Notes under the pieces: model-generated | What the model was told of the DNA's origin: nothing | Database searches by the model: none | The model's input: the letters and a program-made list of their open reading frames with translations, nothing else | Source: Gammaproteobacteria bacterium | GTDB lineage: Bacteria > Pseudomonadota > Gammaproteobacteria > DSM-16500 | Length of the DNA: 64,000 bases | Reading direction: 5' to 3' | NCBI GenBank assembly: GCA_031291255.1 | Contig: JARLJN010000008.1 | Coordinates: forward strand, 124,001 to 188,000 | In this document: piece by piece, positions 27,463-36,270 of the stretch | Layout of the letters: the number at the start of each line of letters is the position of its first letter | How positions within the stretch are numbered: the stretch's first letter is position 1 | Made by a program: the position numbers and the translations under genes

Positions 27463-28635
27463 ATGCATGGAATTTTACACTTATCGTGGTGGGGCTATAT
27501 TGTAGCCGCTCTTATTATGACGCAAATTACGATCTGCGCAGTGACGGTTTATTTACATCGTTGCCAAGCGCATAGAGCAGTTGATTTGCATCCTGTCGTG
27601 AGTCATTTTTTCCGTTTATGGCTGTGGATGACCACTGGTATGGTGACTAAGCAGTGGACTGCAATTCATCGTAAGCATCATGCAAAAGTAGAAACACCTG
27701 ATGATCCACATAGTCCGCAAGTTGAAGGTATTTGGACTGTGTTGTGGGGTGGGGCGGAACTTTATAAAAAAGAAGCTCGCATTCCAGCAACCATGGAACG
27801 TTATGGGCAAGGTACGCCAGATGACTGGATGGAGAGAAATGTTTATACCGCTCACAGTGCATTAGGCATCATGATTATGATGGGTATAGATTTTCTGTTA
27901 TTTGGCCCTGTGGGTTTAAGTATTTGGGCATTGCAAATGGCCTGGATTCCTTTCTTTGCAGCTGGTGTGATTAATGGCGTGGCTCACTATATAGGCTATC
28001 GTAATTATGAATCGCCTGATGCTTCACGCAATTTGACTCCTTTTGCTTTTTTTGTCGGTGGTGAAGAGCTGCACAATAATCACCATACTTATGCGACATC
28101 CGCGAAGTTCTCAGTTAAATGGTGGGAATTTGATATGGGTTGGTTGGTTATACGTACATTAGAAATGTTGGGATTGGCGAAGCCTAAGCGCGTTCCACCT
28201 AAAGCGATTTTATCATCTGAAAAGAAAGTAGTGGATGCGGATACGTTAACTGCCATTCTAACGAACCGTTTTCATTTAATGGCACAATACAGTAAAAACG
28301 TGATTCGCCCTGTTTTAAAACAAGAACGATCACGAGCTGGCGCTGCCGGTGCTGCTTTATTGCGTCGTATGCGTACCTTGTTAATACGCGAGCCTTCCTT
28401 GTTGGATGCTTCAAATAAACAAGATTTAGAAAAAGCATTAGAAAAATATAATGCATTAAAGGTCGTGTATCAGTTTAGGTTTAAATTACAAAACATTTGG
28501 GCACGCAGTACAGCTACGCAAAAAGAGTTGGTTGATGCGTTACAAGAGTGGTGCAAGGCAGCAGAAGCGAGTGGAGTCGAAGCGCTACGTGAATTTGTCA
28601 GCCATTTAAAGACATATGTTCCGCAGCGAGCTTAG
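27463..28635 (+). CDS. Membrane fatty-acid (acyl) desaturase
   Basis: A 390-residue integral-membrane di-iron desaturase of the delta-9/DesC type. The three His boxes are H32RCQAH, H69RKHH and H204NNHH. Four or so membrane segments surround them (WWGYIVAALIMTQITICAVTVYL near the start). A basic C-terminal extension of about 150 residues is helical. It introduces a double bond into acyl chains in the inner membrane, increasing fluidity. ATG 27463 is used because GAGG lies eight bases upstream; a GTG at 27454 overlaps that site. Together with pcs it suggests active membrane-lipid tailoring. Confidence 0.92.
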   Translation: MHGILHLSWWGYIVAALIMTQITICAVTVYLHRCQAHRAVDLHPVVSHFFRLWLWMTTGMVTKQWTAIHRKHHAKVETPDDPHSPQVEGIWTVLWGGAELYKKEARIPATMERYGQGTPDDWMERNVYTAHSALGIMIMMGIDFLLFGPVGLSIWALQMAWIPFFAAGVINGVAHYIGYRNYESPDASRNLTPFAFFVGGEELHNNHHTYATSAKFSVKWWEFDMGWLVIRTLEMLGLAKPKRVPPKAILSSEKKVVDADTLTAILTNRFHLMAQYSKNVIRPVLKQERSRAGAAGAALLRRMRTLLIREPSLLDASNKQDLEKALEKYNALKVVYQFRFKLQNIWARSTATQKELVDALQEWCKAAEASGVEALREFVSHLKTYVPQRA

Positions 28636-28656
28636 CAGAGGTGTATTTGTGCTGTT

Positions 28657-28689
28657 GTAGCCCGGATTGAGCATAGCGAAAATCCGGGG
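28657..28689. repeat. GTAGCCCGGATT palindromic repeat
   Basis: A 33-base element: GTAG, then CCCGGATT, GAGC, a short loop, GCGA and AATCCGGG, forming an 8-bp stem. It lies just after the desaturase stop. Further copies occur at 36758, 36818 (inverted), 49595 (inverted), 51548, 61780 and, degenerate and inverted, 61836. Confidence 0.85.
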
Positions 28690-28708
28690 TTGTTGGCACG
28701 AATCAACG

Positions 28709-28736
28709 AAAAAAAACCCGCCTAGGCGGGTTTTTT
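28709..28736. terminator. Bidirectional rho-independent terminator
   Basis: A perfect CCCGCC-TA-GGCGGG stem is flanked by an A-run on the left and a T-run on the right. It can end both the desaturase transcript (plus) and the rpmB-rpmG transcript (minus), which converge on it. Confidence 0.9.
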
Positions 28737-28752
28737 ATTGAAAACAAAAAGT

Positions 28753-28947
28753 TTAGATTTTGCCTTCTTCGAACATCACGTGCATGCCGCATTTATCAGT
28801 CTCAGGATTATATGCCCTAGGGTCATAACATTTGAGTTTGAGCTTGTCAGTCATAGTACGTTTATTTTTAGTGGTTGTACGAAAGGTGCCGGTCTTCTTG
28901 CCTTCTTTCGTTTTGCCAGTAGAATTCATCTTAATTTTATCGCGCAT
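28753..28947 (-). CDS. rpmG: 50S ribosomal protein bL33, extended form
   Basis: A 64-residue small basic ribosomal protein. The N-terminal MRDKIKM and [11 protein letters not shown] are diagnostic of bL33, and HVMFEEGKI corresponds to the usual HVMYKEAKI end. Typical bL33 is 50-56 residues. This one is longer because of an extra Lys/Gly-rich stretch after residue 10 ([10 protein letters not shown]) and an insert (YNPETDKCG) before the C-terminal strand. It follows rpmB by 12 bases, the conserved rpmBG pair. It ends at the shared terminator. Confidence 0.93.
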   Translation of the reverse strand: MRDKIKMNSTGKTKEGKKTGTFRTTTKNKRTMTDKLKLKCYDPRAYNPETDKCGMHVMFEEGKI

Positions 28948-28959
28948 CTTGAATACCTT

Positions 28960-29205
28960 TTAGTCTTTACTTTCTTCTTTTCTACGGGCTTTTATATCTT
29001 CCAGCACTTTTTCAATGCCGTATTTATCTATGGTACGCATTCCTTTACAGCTAACACGTAGTTTAATATAGCGTTTTTCAGTTTCTAACCAAAAGCGGTG
29101 CTCTTGGAGATTCGGGATAAAGCGCCGACGTGTTTTATTATTCGCGTGGGATACATTGTTACCCACCATTGGGCGTTTCCCAGTGACTGCACAAACTTGT
29201 GACAT
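28960..29205 (-). CDS. rpmB: 50S ribosomal protein bL28
   Basis: An 81-residue ribosomal protein. [20 protein letters not shown] and [18 protein letters not shown] are the family hallmark, followed by [19 protein letters not shown]. Length is normal for Gammaproteobacteria (77-79) plus a short charged tail EESKD. An AGGAGAGA site precedes the ATG. It is the first gene of the rpmB-rpmG operon. Confidence 0.97.
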   Translation of the reverse strand: MSQVCAVTGKRPMVGNNVSHANNKTRRRFIPNLQEHRFWLETEKRYIKLRVSCKGMRTIDKYGIEKVLEDIKARRKEESKD

Positions 29206-29547
29206 GACTCATCTCTCCTAACTAATCGATTGCGTATAGCAAGCCCGGTTTTATACCAGAAAGGCGGGCGGGGCGCAAGTAATTATGATTATTCTTTGCT
29301 ACTCGGTAGGCATTTTTTAATTTCGTCTGCTACCTAGTGATTTTTCACTGAGTATGTATTTAGGTGCTATATCATTGCTACCATACAATACTGGACCAAG
29401 AATGGTAATGCTTATGACAACCCGGAATATTTAATCAAAAAAAATGCTTTTTTAACAAAAGCCAATGAAGTATTTGGAGTTTTTCATAACTTAACAGTAA
29501 CTGATTTTTCCGTAGAGCCACATTCAATACCTTCACTATCAAAGTAT
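29206..29547. other. Intergenic stretch containing upstream open frame of the next gene
   Basis: The first 130 bases are the likely rpmB promoter region (minus strand). From 29341 onward the frame of the gene at 29548 is open without any ATG, GTG or TTG until 29548. In a second frame, a 26-codon stretch starting ATG 29354 stops at 29432. This suggests that the gene has lost or altered its 5' end. Confidence 0.45.
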
Positions 29548-30567
29548 ATGCACCAACTAAAAGCCATGGGTAGCAATGCGGATCTCATTAAAACCGTAGC
29601 GTTGATTAACAATATGAAAAGACGCCATCTTCAAATAGATAGCAATACTCTTGTACATAGTTTTAAGGATTTGTATAACAATACCTTTAACGCTGCTGAG
29701 CAAAGAGATGGGGTTAATGCCAGCTATTATGATCCAATGTATGTAACAGCTCATAATAAAATGGTATACACCACACCTACTGGAGGCTTAGCTCAATCAG
29801 GAGACTTATTAAACCTCCTGCAATCGTGGTGTGAAGCGCATAGAAATGATGATAATGAAAACGGAGATAAAAGACCGGATAAAAATTCTATTTATTCTAA
29901 GGTATTTACTCGTTCTTTATGTAGTGCGGGGTATGTTGAAAAATTTGAATGTTTTTTTGATGGTAATCAGGAAAGAATTATTTATCCAGCTACTCTGAGT
30001 GATCAAGTTTATTGGCTAACAGACTATATGAGTACTGCATTAAATATGTCATGGTGCGCTGATGAAATTACTTTACCAGAAGAAATTAAAAATCTTCCCC
30101 CTTCCGATCTTGGTGACGATGGTAAGTTCAATTACCAGTGTTTGACAAATGTTGTGAAAAAGTATACCGGCGATCTTTCTTTGCATAGCCAAGCACTCCG
30201 ACTATCAGATCCAACTGTTTTTGGAGAACGATCTCGTGCTCGTCTTTTACATGTTTCAAACATTAAGCTAGAAATAAAAGCTGCAAGAGATTTTTGTCGC
30301 AAAGCTATGCATCACTCACCCCACTTGGCCGAAAAAATTGTGGAGCTTTTTCCTGATATTCCGCATGGAGATGAATTATCCAGATTACTTTTTAATCGCA
30401 CCGTTAAGGAATTAAGGATTAAAGCTTATAGCATAGCTGCTTACTCAGCGCGTACCGCCAATCAGCGAGTAGGGAGTGCGCCTGCCTCAAGCTCCTCTTC
30501 AGCTATTAACAATAGTAAATCGGTTTCAGAAGAGGAGCATATAAATTATGCTGGCCCACGTAAGTAA
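29548..30567 (+). CDS. Unrecognised protein, possibly 5'-truncated; candidate effector
   Basis: A 339-residue frame from the first available ATG, with no clear ribosome site before it. The same frame is open for a further 69 codons upstream to a stop at 29338-29340 with no usable start codon, so the gene may be a truncated or frameshifted remnant or use an unusual start. The protein is hydrophilic and helical. It has no signal peptide or membrane segment and no domain I recognise. The tail is Ser-rich followed by an acidic patch (VSEEEHINYAGPRK), reminiscent of the Glu-block translocation signals of Dot/Icm effectors. The ankyrin protein gene converges on it. Confidence 0.5.
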   Translation: MHQLKAMGSNADLIKTVALINNMKRRHLQIDSNTLVHSFKDLYNNTFNAAEQRDGVNASYYDPMYVTAHNKMVYTTPTGGLAQSGDLLNLLQSWCEAHRNDDNENGDKRPDKNSIYSKVFTRSLCSAGYVEKFECFFDGNQERIIYPATLSDQVYWLTDYMSTALNMSWCADEITLPEEIKNLPPSDLGDDGKFNYQCLTNVVKKYTGDLSLHSQALRLSDPTVFGERSRARLLHVSNIKLEIKAARDFCRKAMHHSPHLAEKIVELFPDIPHGDELSRLLFNRTVKELRIKAYSIAAYSARTANQRVGSAPASSSSSAINNSKSVSEEEHINYAGPRK

Positions 30568-30583
30568 ATTAAGAGTATATATT

Positions 30584-31006
30584 CTACTTAACCTGGTTAT
30601 TTTTTTTGAGCGGTGATGGGCTAATTGAATTTTCAGGACAGACTTTTGTGGGGTTAACTAATTGAAATAAGGTACTAAACCAAGTTTTTTTCTTCTCTTC
30701 TGGTTTAGTGGGCTTCTGAGTCGCAAGGGTTTCTACAATTAATTCGACAACTTTAGTAAACCCACATCGTTGCGCAAGCTCTAAAGCTGTTCGTCCTATA
30801 GGATCTTTTACATCTACTTTTGCTTTTGCTTTTATTAAAATAGCCAGCATTTTGTCATCATTTCGCCCTACTGCCTGTATAACAGCACAGGTACCAGAAT
30901 GACTTTTTTCATTAACGTCACAGCCTTTTTTTAATAACGCTTGAACCTCTTCAATAGCCCCTATAGAGACTAAATCAATTATTGGAACGCTACGACCCCT
31001 CGACAT
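30584..31006 (-). CDS. Ankyrin-repeat protein
   Basis: A 140-residue protein with about three ankyrin repeats. IDLVSIGAIEEVQALLKKGC begins the first, GTCAVIQAVGRNDDKMLAIL lies in the second, and GRTALELAQRCGFTKVVELI in the third. A Lys/Pro-rich tail follows (KPTKPEEKKK...SPSPLKKNN). There is no signal peptide. Ankyrin proteins are frequent among host-directed effectors of Legionella, Coxiella and related bacteria but also act inside bacteria. Start 31006 (ATG) is preferred over GTG 31015 because AAAGGTGAT precedes it at good spacing. It converges on the unknown gene at 29548-30567, which suggests a small accessory pocket. Confidence 0.85.
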   Translation of the reverse strand: MSRGRSVPIIDLVSIGAIEEVQALLKKGCDVNEKSHSGTCAVIQAVGRNDDKMLAILIKAKAKVDVKDPIGRTALELAQRCGFTKVVELIVETLATQKPTKPEEKKKTWFSTLFQLVNPTKVCPENSISPSPLKKNNQVK

Positions 31007-31120
31007 ATTAATCACCTTTTGTCATTTTCTAGTTATCTGCGATTAAATTACACACCAATAGCAGCAGTAAAAGATATAGATAAAGATTTTCTAATTATGA
31101 TTACCCTAAAATCCTCGCTT

Positions 31121-31795
31121 TTAGATATCGCCGGTTTCCGCCAAGGATACATGATGTCTATGCCCAATAATAATATGGTCTATCAGTTGGATATCCACCA
31201 GAGCTAAAGCCCCTTTTAGAAGTTTAGTGATATCGCGATCTGCCTGGCTAGGCGTGGGATCACCCGATGGGTGGTTATGAGCTAGGATAATTTTCGCGGC
31301 GTTGTGGCTTAAGCTGCGTTTCACCACCTCTCTAGGATAGACCATGGCTTCATTTATGGTGCCATAAAACAGTTCTTCAAAGCAGATCATGCGATGCTTG
31401 GTATCTAGGAATAACACAGCAAAAACTTCTTGGGTATGGCTTCTTAAGCGCTGAGCTAAAAAGAGCTTAGCCTCTACGCTACCCTTTAGTATTTCTCCTT
31501 GAGTGAATTGTTCAGCATCATGGCGTAGAGTCAGTTCTAGTATGGCTTTTAAGGCCGCATACTTAGCATTGCCCAGTCCAGATGTTTTGAAGAGTTCGTC
31601 TTTTGTTGCGCTTAATAGCTTTCTTAAGCTTCCAAATTCAGTCAACAAATCGCGTGCCAAGTCTAATGCAGTTTTTCCGCGTGTGCCTGTTTGAAGAAAA
31701 ATGGCTAACAGCTCAGCGTCAGAAAGATGTTTGGCGCCACGCATTAATAATTTCTCTCTAGGCCGTTCGCCTATAGGCCAATGTCTAATAGCCAT
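31121..31795 (-). CDS. radC: RadC family JAMM-domain protein
   Basis: A 224-residue protein. Its N-terminal helix-hairpin-helix region contains WPIGERPREKLLMRGAKHLSDAELL. The C-terminal MPN/JAMM domain has the zinc motif HNHPSGDPTPSQAD near residues 170-185. The family was long assigned to DNA repair, but its biochemical function remains unproven. Length and order are normal (about 224). It is divergent from coaBC, an arrangement conserved in many Gammaproteobacteria. Confidence 0.95.
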   Translation of the reverse strand: MAIRHWPIGERPREKLLMRGAKHLSDAELLAIFLQTGTRGKTALDLARDLLTEFGSLRKLLSATKDELFKTSGLGNAKYAALKAILELTLRHDAEQFTQGEILKGSVEAKLFLAQRLRSHTQEVFAVLFLDTKHRMICFEELFYGTINEAMVYPREVVKRSLSHNAAKIILAHNHPSGDPTPSQADRDITKLLKGALALVDIQLIDHIIIGHRHHVSLAETGDI

Positions 31796-31856
31796 GGGGT
31801 TCCTTTAATTTATTTGTTATACTGCGCACAGTTTTGTCTCACATTTTGAGTGCGTA

Positions 31857-33086
31857 ATGCCTAAACGTTTGGTTAATAAAAATATTTTGTTAGGAGTCAC
31901 AGGAGGAATTGCTGCTTATAAGAGCGCAGACCTTGCGAGACGCTTGCGAGAAGCGGGTGCTTGCGTGCGCGTAGTCATGACTCAAAAAGCCAAAGAATTC
32001 ATTACACCCTTAACGATGCAAGCTGTATCGGGCAATCCTGTGCATGATGATTTATTTGATTTGCAGGCCGAAGCTGCGATGGGGCATATAGAATTAGCGC
32101 GTTGGGCAGATGCTATTTTAGTGGCGCCAGCCACTGCAGATTTTATAGCACGATTAAGACAGGGTGAGGCGAATGATTTGTTAACGACGCTGTGCCTCGC
32201 TGCGAGTGCACCTATAGCGTTAGCGCCCGCTATGAATCAAGCGATGTGGAAGAATACTGCAACTCAAGAAAACGTGCAAGCCGTGCAAGACAAGGGTGTA
32301 AAAATGTTTGGCCCAGATGCAGGTGAGCAGGCTTGTGGTGATGTGGGTTACGGCAGAATGTTAGAGCCTTTAGAATTAGTTAAGCAGTTAAGCGAATTAT
32401 TTGAAACAAAGATGTTGACTGGCGTAAATGTTTTGATGACAGCTGGACCTACGCAGGAAGCAATTGATCCCGTGCGTTACATCAGTAATGCAAGCTCTGG
32501 TAAAATGGGTTATGCGTTAGCACAAGCACTGACAGAAGCGGGTGCTAAGGTTACATTAATTAGCGGCCCTGTGTCACAGCGTACACCGGAACATGTCACA
32601 AGAATTAATGTTATCAGTGCAAAAGAGATGTATGCATCAGTGATGAATCATGTGCATGATAATGATATTTTTATAGGTGTTGCAGCCGTTGCAGATTATC
32701 GTTGTAAAACCATTTCATCACAAAAAATTGCTAAGACGTCTGAAGAATTGCAATTAGTGTTAGAACGTAACCCTGATATTGTTGCCAGTGTTGCTCAGTT
32801 GGATAAAAAACCTTTTGTCATTGGTTTTGCTGCAGAAACTGAAAATTTAATTTCACATGCAAGAGCCAAATTATTTCGTAAAAAATTAGATATGATAATT
32901 GCAAATCAAGTGGGTGGTACAGAAACAGGCATAGGCAGTGATGAAAATGCTGTGACCGTTTTATGGTGTGAGCAACAACAAGAATTTAAACGTATGTCCA
33001 AACAAAAGTTGGCTCGTGAGTTGGTAAGCTTAATAGCTGAGTGTTATAAAATTAAAAATGATGAATTGCGATGTTTGAGCGCTTAA
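31857..33086 (+). CDS. coaBC: Bifunctional phosphopantothenoylcysteine decarboxylase/synthetase
   Basis: A 409-residue flavoprotein carrying out two coenzyme A biosynthesis steps. CoaC comes first: GVTGGIAAYKSADLARRL (FMN site), MGHIELARWADAILVAPATA with the catalytic His, LAPAMNQAMW, and ACGDVGYGRM with the active Cys. CoaB follows from about residue 185: TAGPTQEAIDPVRYISNASS, the CTP-binding and dimerisation region. It is the first gene of coaBC-dut-algC, divergent from radC, a gene order seen across Legionellales and other Gammaproteobacteria. Confidence 0.97.
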   Translation: MPKRLVNKNILLGVTGGIAAYKSADLARRLREAGACVRVVMTQKAKEFITPLTMQAVSGNPVHDDLFDLQAEAAMGHIELARWADAILVAPATADFIARLRQGEANDLLTTLCLAASAPIALAPAMNQAMWKNTATQENVQAVQDKGVKMFGPDAGEQACGDVGYGRMLEPLELVKQLSELFETKMLTGVNVLMTAGPTQEAIDPVRYISNASSGKMGYALAQALTEAGAKVTLISGPVSQRTPEHVTRINVISAKEMYASVMNHVHDNDIFIGVAAVADYRCKTISSQKIAKTSEELQLVLERNPDIVASVAQLDKKPFVIGFAAETENLISHARAKLFRKKLDMIIANQVGGTETGIGSDENAVTVLWCEQQQEFKRMSKQKLARELVSLIAECYKIKNDELRCLSA

Positions 33087-33113
33087 TTTATTTTATGAAC
33101 TAAAGAGGAAATT

Positions 33114-33620
33114 ATGGAAACTGAAAATATTTTAGAAAGGAAAGTTCAGCATAAAGAAAATAGTTTTGTTCCAGTTCAGCTCAAGATTTTAGATTTGCGT
33201 TTAGGAACAGAATATCCTATGCCAGATTATGCTACGGCAGATTCGGCGGGAATAGATTTGCGTGCCTGTGTGCCTGATCCATTAGTATTGAATCCTGGCG
33301 AAACCCAACTTATTCCTACGGGTATGTCTGTTTTTATTGGTGATCCTAATTTGGCTGCTGTTATTTTGCCGCGTTCTGGTTTAGGGCATAAGCATGGCAT
33401 CGTGTTGGGAAATCTAGTGGGATTAATTGACGCTGATTATCAAGGCCCTTTAATGATTTCATGCTGGAATAGAAGTCTTGATGCTTATACTATAGAGCCC
33501 GGCGATAGAATAGCGCAGTTAGTTTTTTTACCTATTGCACGTGTCAAATTTGATATTGTAAAAGATTTTCATGAAACTGCTCGTGGTACAGGTGGTTTTG
33601 GACATTCAGGGACAAAATAG
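33114..33620 (+). CDS. dut: dUTP diphosphatase
   Basis: A 168-residue trimeric dUTPase that hydrolyses dUTP to dUMP, keeping uracil out of DNA. The five motifs are in order: [30 protein letters not shown] with the catalytic Asp, [12 protein letters not shown] and [10 protein letters not shown]. An N-terminal extension of about 18 residues precedes the usual start near [22 protein letters not shown] precedes the ATG, so the extension looks translated. It sits 27 bases after coaBC and 14 before algC. Confidence 0.96.
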   Translation: METENILERKVQHKENSFVPVQLKILDLRLGTEYPMPDYATADSAGIDLRACVPDPLVLNPGETQLIPTGMSVFIGDPNLAAVILPRSGLGHKHGIVLGNLVGLIDADYQGPLMISCWNRSLDAYTIEPGDRIAQLVFLPIARVKFDIVKDFHETARGTGGFGHSGTK

Positions 33621-33634
33621 GTTAGTTAAATATT

Positions 33635-35026
33635 ATGTTAAGCGAAAAAACTAAAATAGATCATTCAATATTTCGTGCTTACGATATACGCGGTGTAGTA
33701 GGCGAGACGCTGACCGTCGATGCAGTTTATGCTTTAGGTAAAGCTATAGGCTCGTTAACACTAGAAAACGGTGAGAAGACGTTAATTGTCGGTAGAGATG
33801 GACGCTTGTCTGGACCTTCATTAGTGAAAGCACTGTGCGAAGGTGTTTTAACGACAGGTTGTGATGTGGTTGATTTAGGTATGGTTCCTACACCTTTACT
33901 CTATTACGCAACGCATGTATTAGAAAGTCGTTCGGGTGTTATGTTAACTGGCAGTCATAATCCTGCTAACTATAACGGTTTAAAAATCGTAATAAATGGT
34001 AAAGCACTTGCCGAAACTGAAATTCAAAATTTACGTAAACGAATTTTAAGCGAAACGTATTTAAAAGGTAAAGGTAAGTGGCGTGAATTTGAAATAGCTG
34101 AGATATACATTCAAAATGTGTGTAAGAATGTCACCTTAAAAAAACCTTTAAAAATTGTAGTGGATTGTGCTAACAGCGTTCCAGCAATGATAGCGCCAGC
34201 ATTATTTAGACAATTAGGCTGCGAAGTTTATCCTTTGTATTGTGAAGTCGATGGTAATTTTCCTAATCATCATCCTGATCCTAGCCAAGTAGAAAATCTA
34301 AAAGATCTTATACAAAAAGTTCAGGAAGTGGATGCAGATTTAGGATTAGCTTTTGATGGCGACGGTGATCGATTAGGTGTGGTCACAAAAAAAGGCGCAA
34401 TCATTTGGCCAGACAGACAAATGATGTTATTTGCAAAAGCAATTTTAGAAGAACATCCAGGTGCAAAAATAATTTATGATGTGAAGTGCACAAATCATTT
34501 GGCGACAGTGATTAAAGCGCACGGTGGTGAACCTATTATGTGGAAGACAGGTCACTCATTAATAAAATCTAAATTGGTTGAAAGCGGTGCTCTGTTAGCG
34601 GGTGAAATGAGCGGACATATTTTTATAAAAGATCGTTGGTTTGGTTTTGATGATGCGATTTATGCGGGCGCACGTTTTCTCGAAATATTGTCTGCTGAAT
34701 CGAAAACCATAGATGAATTATTTGAAGCTATACCTGACAGTGTAAATACACCTGAATTAAAAGTGTATGTCGCTGATGATGAAAAATTCGGATTGATGGA
34801 AAGATTAATTGCTTCAGCTAATTTTCATGATGCAGAAGATATTAATACTATAGATGGATTGCGAGTGAATTATTCTGACGGTTGGGGGTTGGTTAGACTC
34901 TCAAATACGACACCTTGTTTAGTTTTACGATTTGAGGCAGAGAGTGAAAAAGTGTTAGCAAAAATTCAAATGATTTTTAGAGAATTTTTATTAGCATCAG
35001 AGCCCAGTTTGGATTTGCCGTTTTAA
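33635..35026 (+). CDS. algC: Phosphomannomutase/phosphoglucomutase
   Basis: A 463-residue alpha-D-phosphohexomutase. FRAYDIRGVVGETLT starts domain 1. TGSHNPANYNGLKI holds the phosphoserine, DGDGDRLGVV the Mg2+ site, GEMSGHIF the sugar-binding loop and RLSNTTPCLVLRFE the phosphate-binding loop. It interconverts hexose 1- and 6-phosphates of mannose and glucose, feeding nucleotide sugars for LPS and exopolysaccharide. The length matches AlgC/CpsG. It follows dut closely and precedes the UbiH-like gene by 13 bases. Confidence 0.94.
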   Translation: MLSEKTKIDHSIFRAYDIRGVVGETLTVDAVYALGKAIGSLTLENGEKTLIVGRDGRLSGPSLVKALCEGVLTTGCDVVDLGMVPTPLLYYATHVLESRSGVMLTGSHNPANYNGLKIVINGKALAETEIQNLRKRILSETYLKGKGKWREFEIAEIYIQNVCKNVTLKKPLKIVVDCANSVPAMIAPALFRQLGCEVYPLYCEVDGNFPNHHPDPSQVENLKDLIQKVQEVDADLGLAFDGDGDRLGVVTKKGAIIWPDRQMMLFAKAILEEHPGAKIIYDVKCTNHLATVIKAHGGEPIMWKTGHSLIKSKLVESGALLAGEMSGHIFIKDRWFGFDDAIYAGARFLEILSAESKTIDELFEAIPDSVNTPELKVYVADDEKFGLMERLIASANFHDAEDINTIDGLRVNYSDGWGLVRLSNTTPCLVLRFEAESEKVLAKIQMIFREFLLASEPSLDLPF

Positions 35027-35039
35027 TTAGGTAATAAAC

Positions 35040-36269
35040 TTGTCGCATACTTTTGATATTGTCATTATAGGCGGTGGTGTGGTTGGCTTAACCACAGCAC
35101 TGGCCTTAGCGCAAAAAACTTCTTTAACAATCGCATTAATTGATACAAAAAAATTATCTCCCGAATGGAAAAAAGAAAATTATGATTTTCGTGTCAGTGC
35201 TATTTCTCTCGCCTCTCAACATATTTTTGAAAATCTAGGCGTATGGGATGCGATTAAATTTAAACGAGTCAGTGCTTATGAAAAAATGCAAGTATGGGAT
35301 GAAAGCTCAGGCACTATAGAATTTGATTGTGAAAAAATAGGCGCAAAATCGCTAGGCCATATCATTGAAGAAGCTGTCATTCGTTCTAGTTTATTAGAAA
35401 TGATAATGACACAAAAAAATATTTTTCTGTATGACGATATAAATGTTGTCAGCATAGAAAAAAATATTGAATCAGTTGTAGTAAAGACTCAAGAAAAAGA
35501 ATTGGAATGTAAGTTGCTGATTGCAGCTGACGGAGGAAATTCTTGGGTGCGTGAACAAATGGGAATTTCCATCAACCAAATGGATTATCAACATACTGCA
35601 ATTGTTTGTAATGTGCAGACAGAGTTTTCTCATGAATATACAGCCAAACAAAAATTTTTAAACTCTGGCCCTTTGGCTTTTTTACCGCTAAGTGATACGC
35701 ATACTTGTTCTATAGTGTGGTCAGTGCCGCAATCAGAAGCGGATTTGTTGTTAACGCAAAGCGATGAAGATTTTTGTGTAAGTTTAACGAATGCAGGGAT
35801 TCATTCTTTAGGTAAAATTCTTTCAACAACTCAGCGTTATTCTTTTCCTTTGCGCATGCGGCATGCAGAAAGTTATGTGCAAACTCGTTTAGCCTTAGTA
35901 GGTGATGCAGCACACACTATACATCCATTAGCAGGGCAAGGTGTTAACATGGGCTTGCTTGATGCGGCATGTTTAGTGGATGTGATAACGACAGCGTTAA
36001 ATAAGCATAGAGATTATACTTCATTAGCAACACTGCGCCGCTACGAACGTTTTCGAAAAAGTGATAATGCGCTTATGTTAAATGCAGTTGCTGGCTTTAA
36101 AAAAATATTTTCTAGCCAAGCTAAGCCTTTGACAACGTGTCGTAACTTAGGTTTAGCGCTGATAAATAAATCTGATTTTTTAAAAAATAAATTTATGCGG
36201 CATGCAATGGGATTGCGTGATGAAATGCCTACTTTAACCTTATGCCAAAAAAATAATTGGAATTTTTAG
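35040..36269 (+). CDS. UbiH/COQ6-family FAD-dependent hydroxylase
   Basis: A 409-residue flavoprotein monooxygenase. FDIVIIGGGVVGLTTALALA is the FAD Rossmann motif, AADGGNSWVREQMGI the DG motif and LVGDAAHTIHPLAGQGVNMGL the second FAD motif, exactly the UbiH/UbiF/UbiI/VisC signature. It probably hydroxylates a ring position in ubiquinone biosynthesis; which one cannot be told. The start is TTG 35040, the only start consistent with the conserved N-terminus; only a weak TAGGT lies upstream. It ends one base before folA, so the two are coupled. Confidence 0.9.
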   Translation: MSHTFDIVIIGGGVVGLTTALALAQKTSLTIALIDTKKLSPEWKKENYDFRVSAISLASQHIFENLGVWDAIKFKRVSAYEKMQVWDESSGTIEFDCEKIGAKSLGHIIEEAVIRSSLLEMIMTQKNIFLYDDINVVSIEKNIESVVVKTQEKELECKLLIAADGGNSWVREQMGISINQMDYQHTAIVCNVQTEFSHEYTAKQKFLNSGPLAFLPLSDTHTCSIVWSVPQSEADLLLTQSDEDFCVSLTNAGIHSLGKILSTTQRYSFPLRMRHAESYVQTRLALVGDAAHTIHPLAGQGVNMGLLDAACLVDVITTALNKHRDYTSLATLRRYERFRKSDNALMLNAVAGFKKIFSSQAKPLTTCRNLGLALINKSDFLKNKFMRHAMGLRDEMPTLTLCQKNNWNF

Positions 36270-36270
36270 T

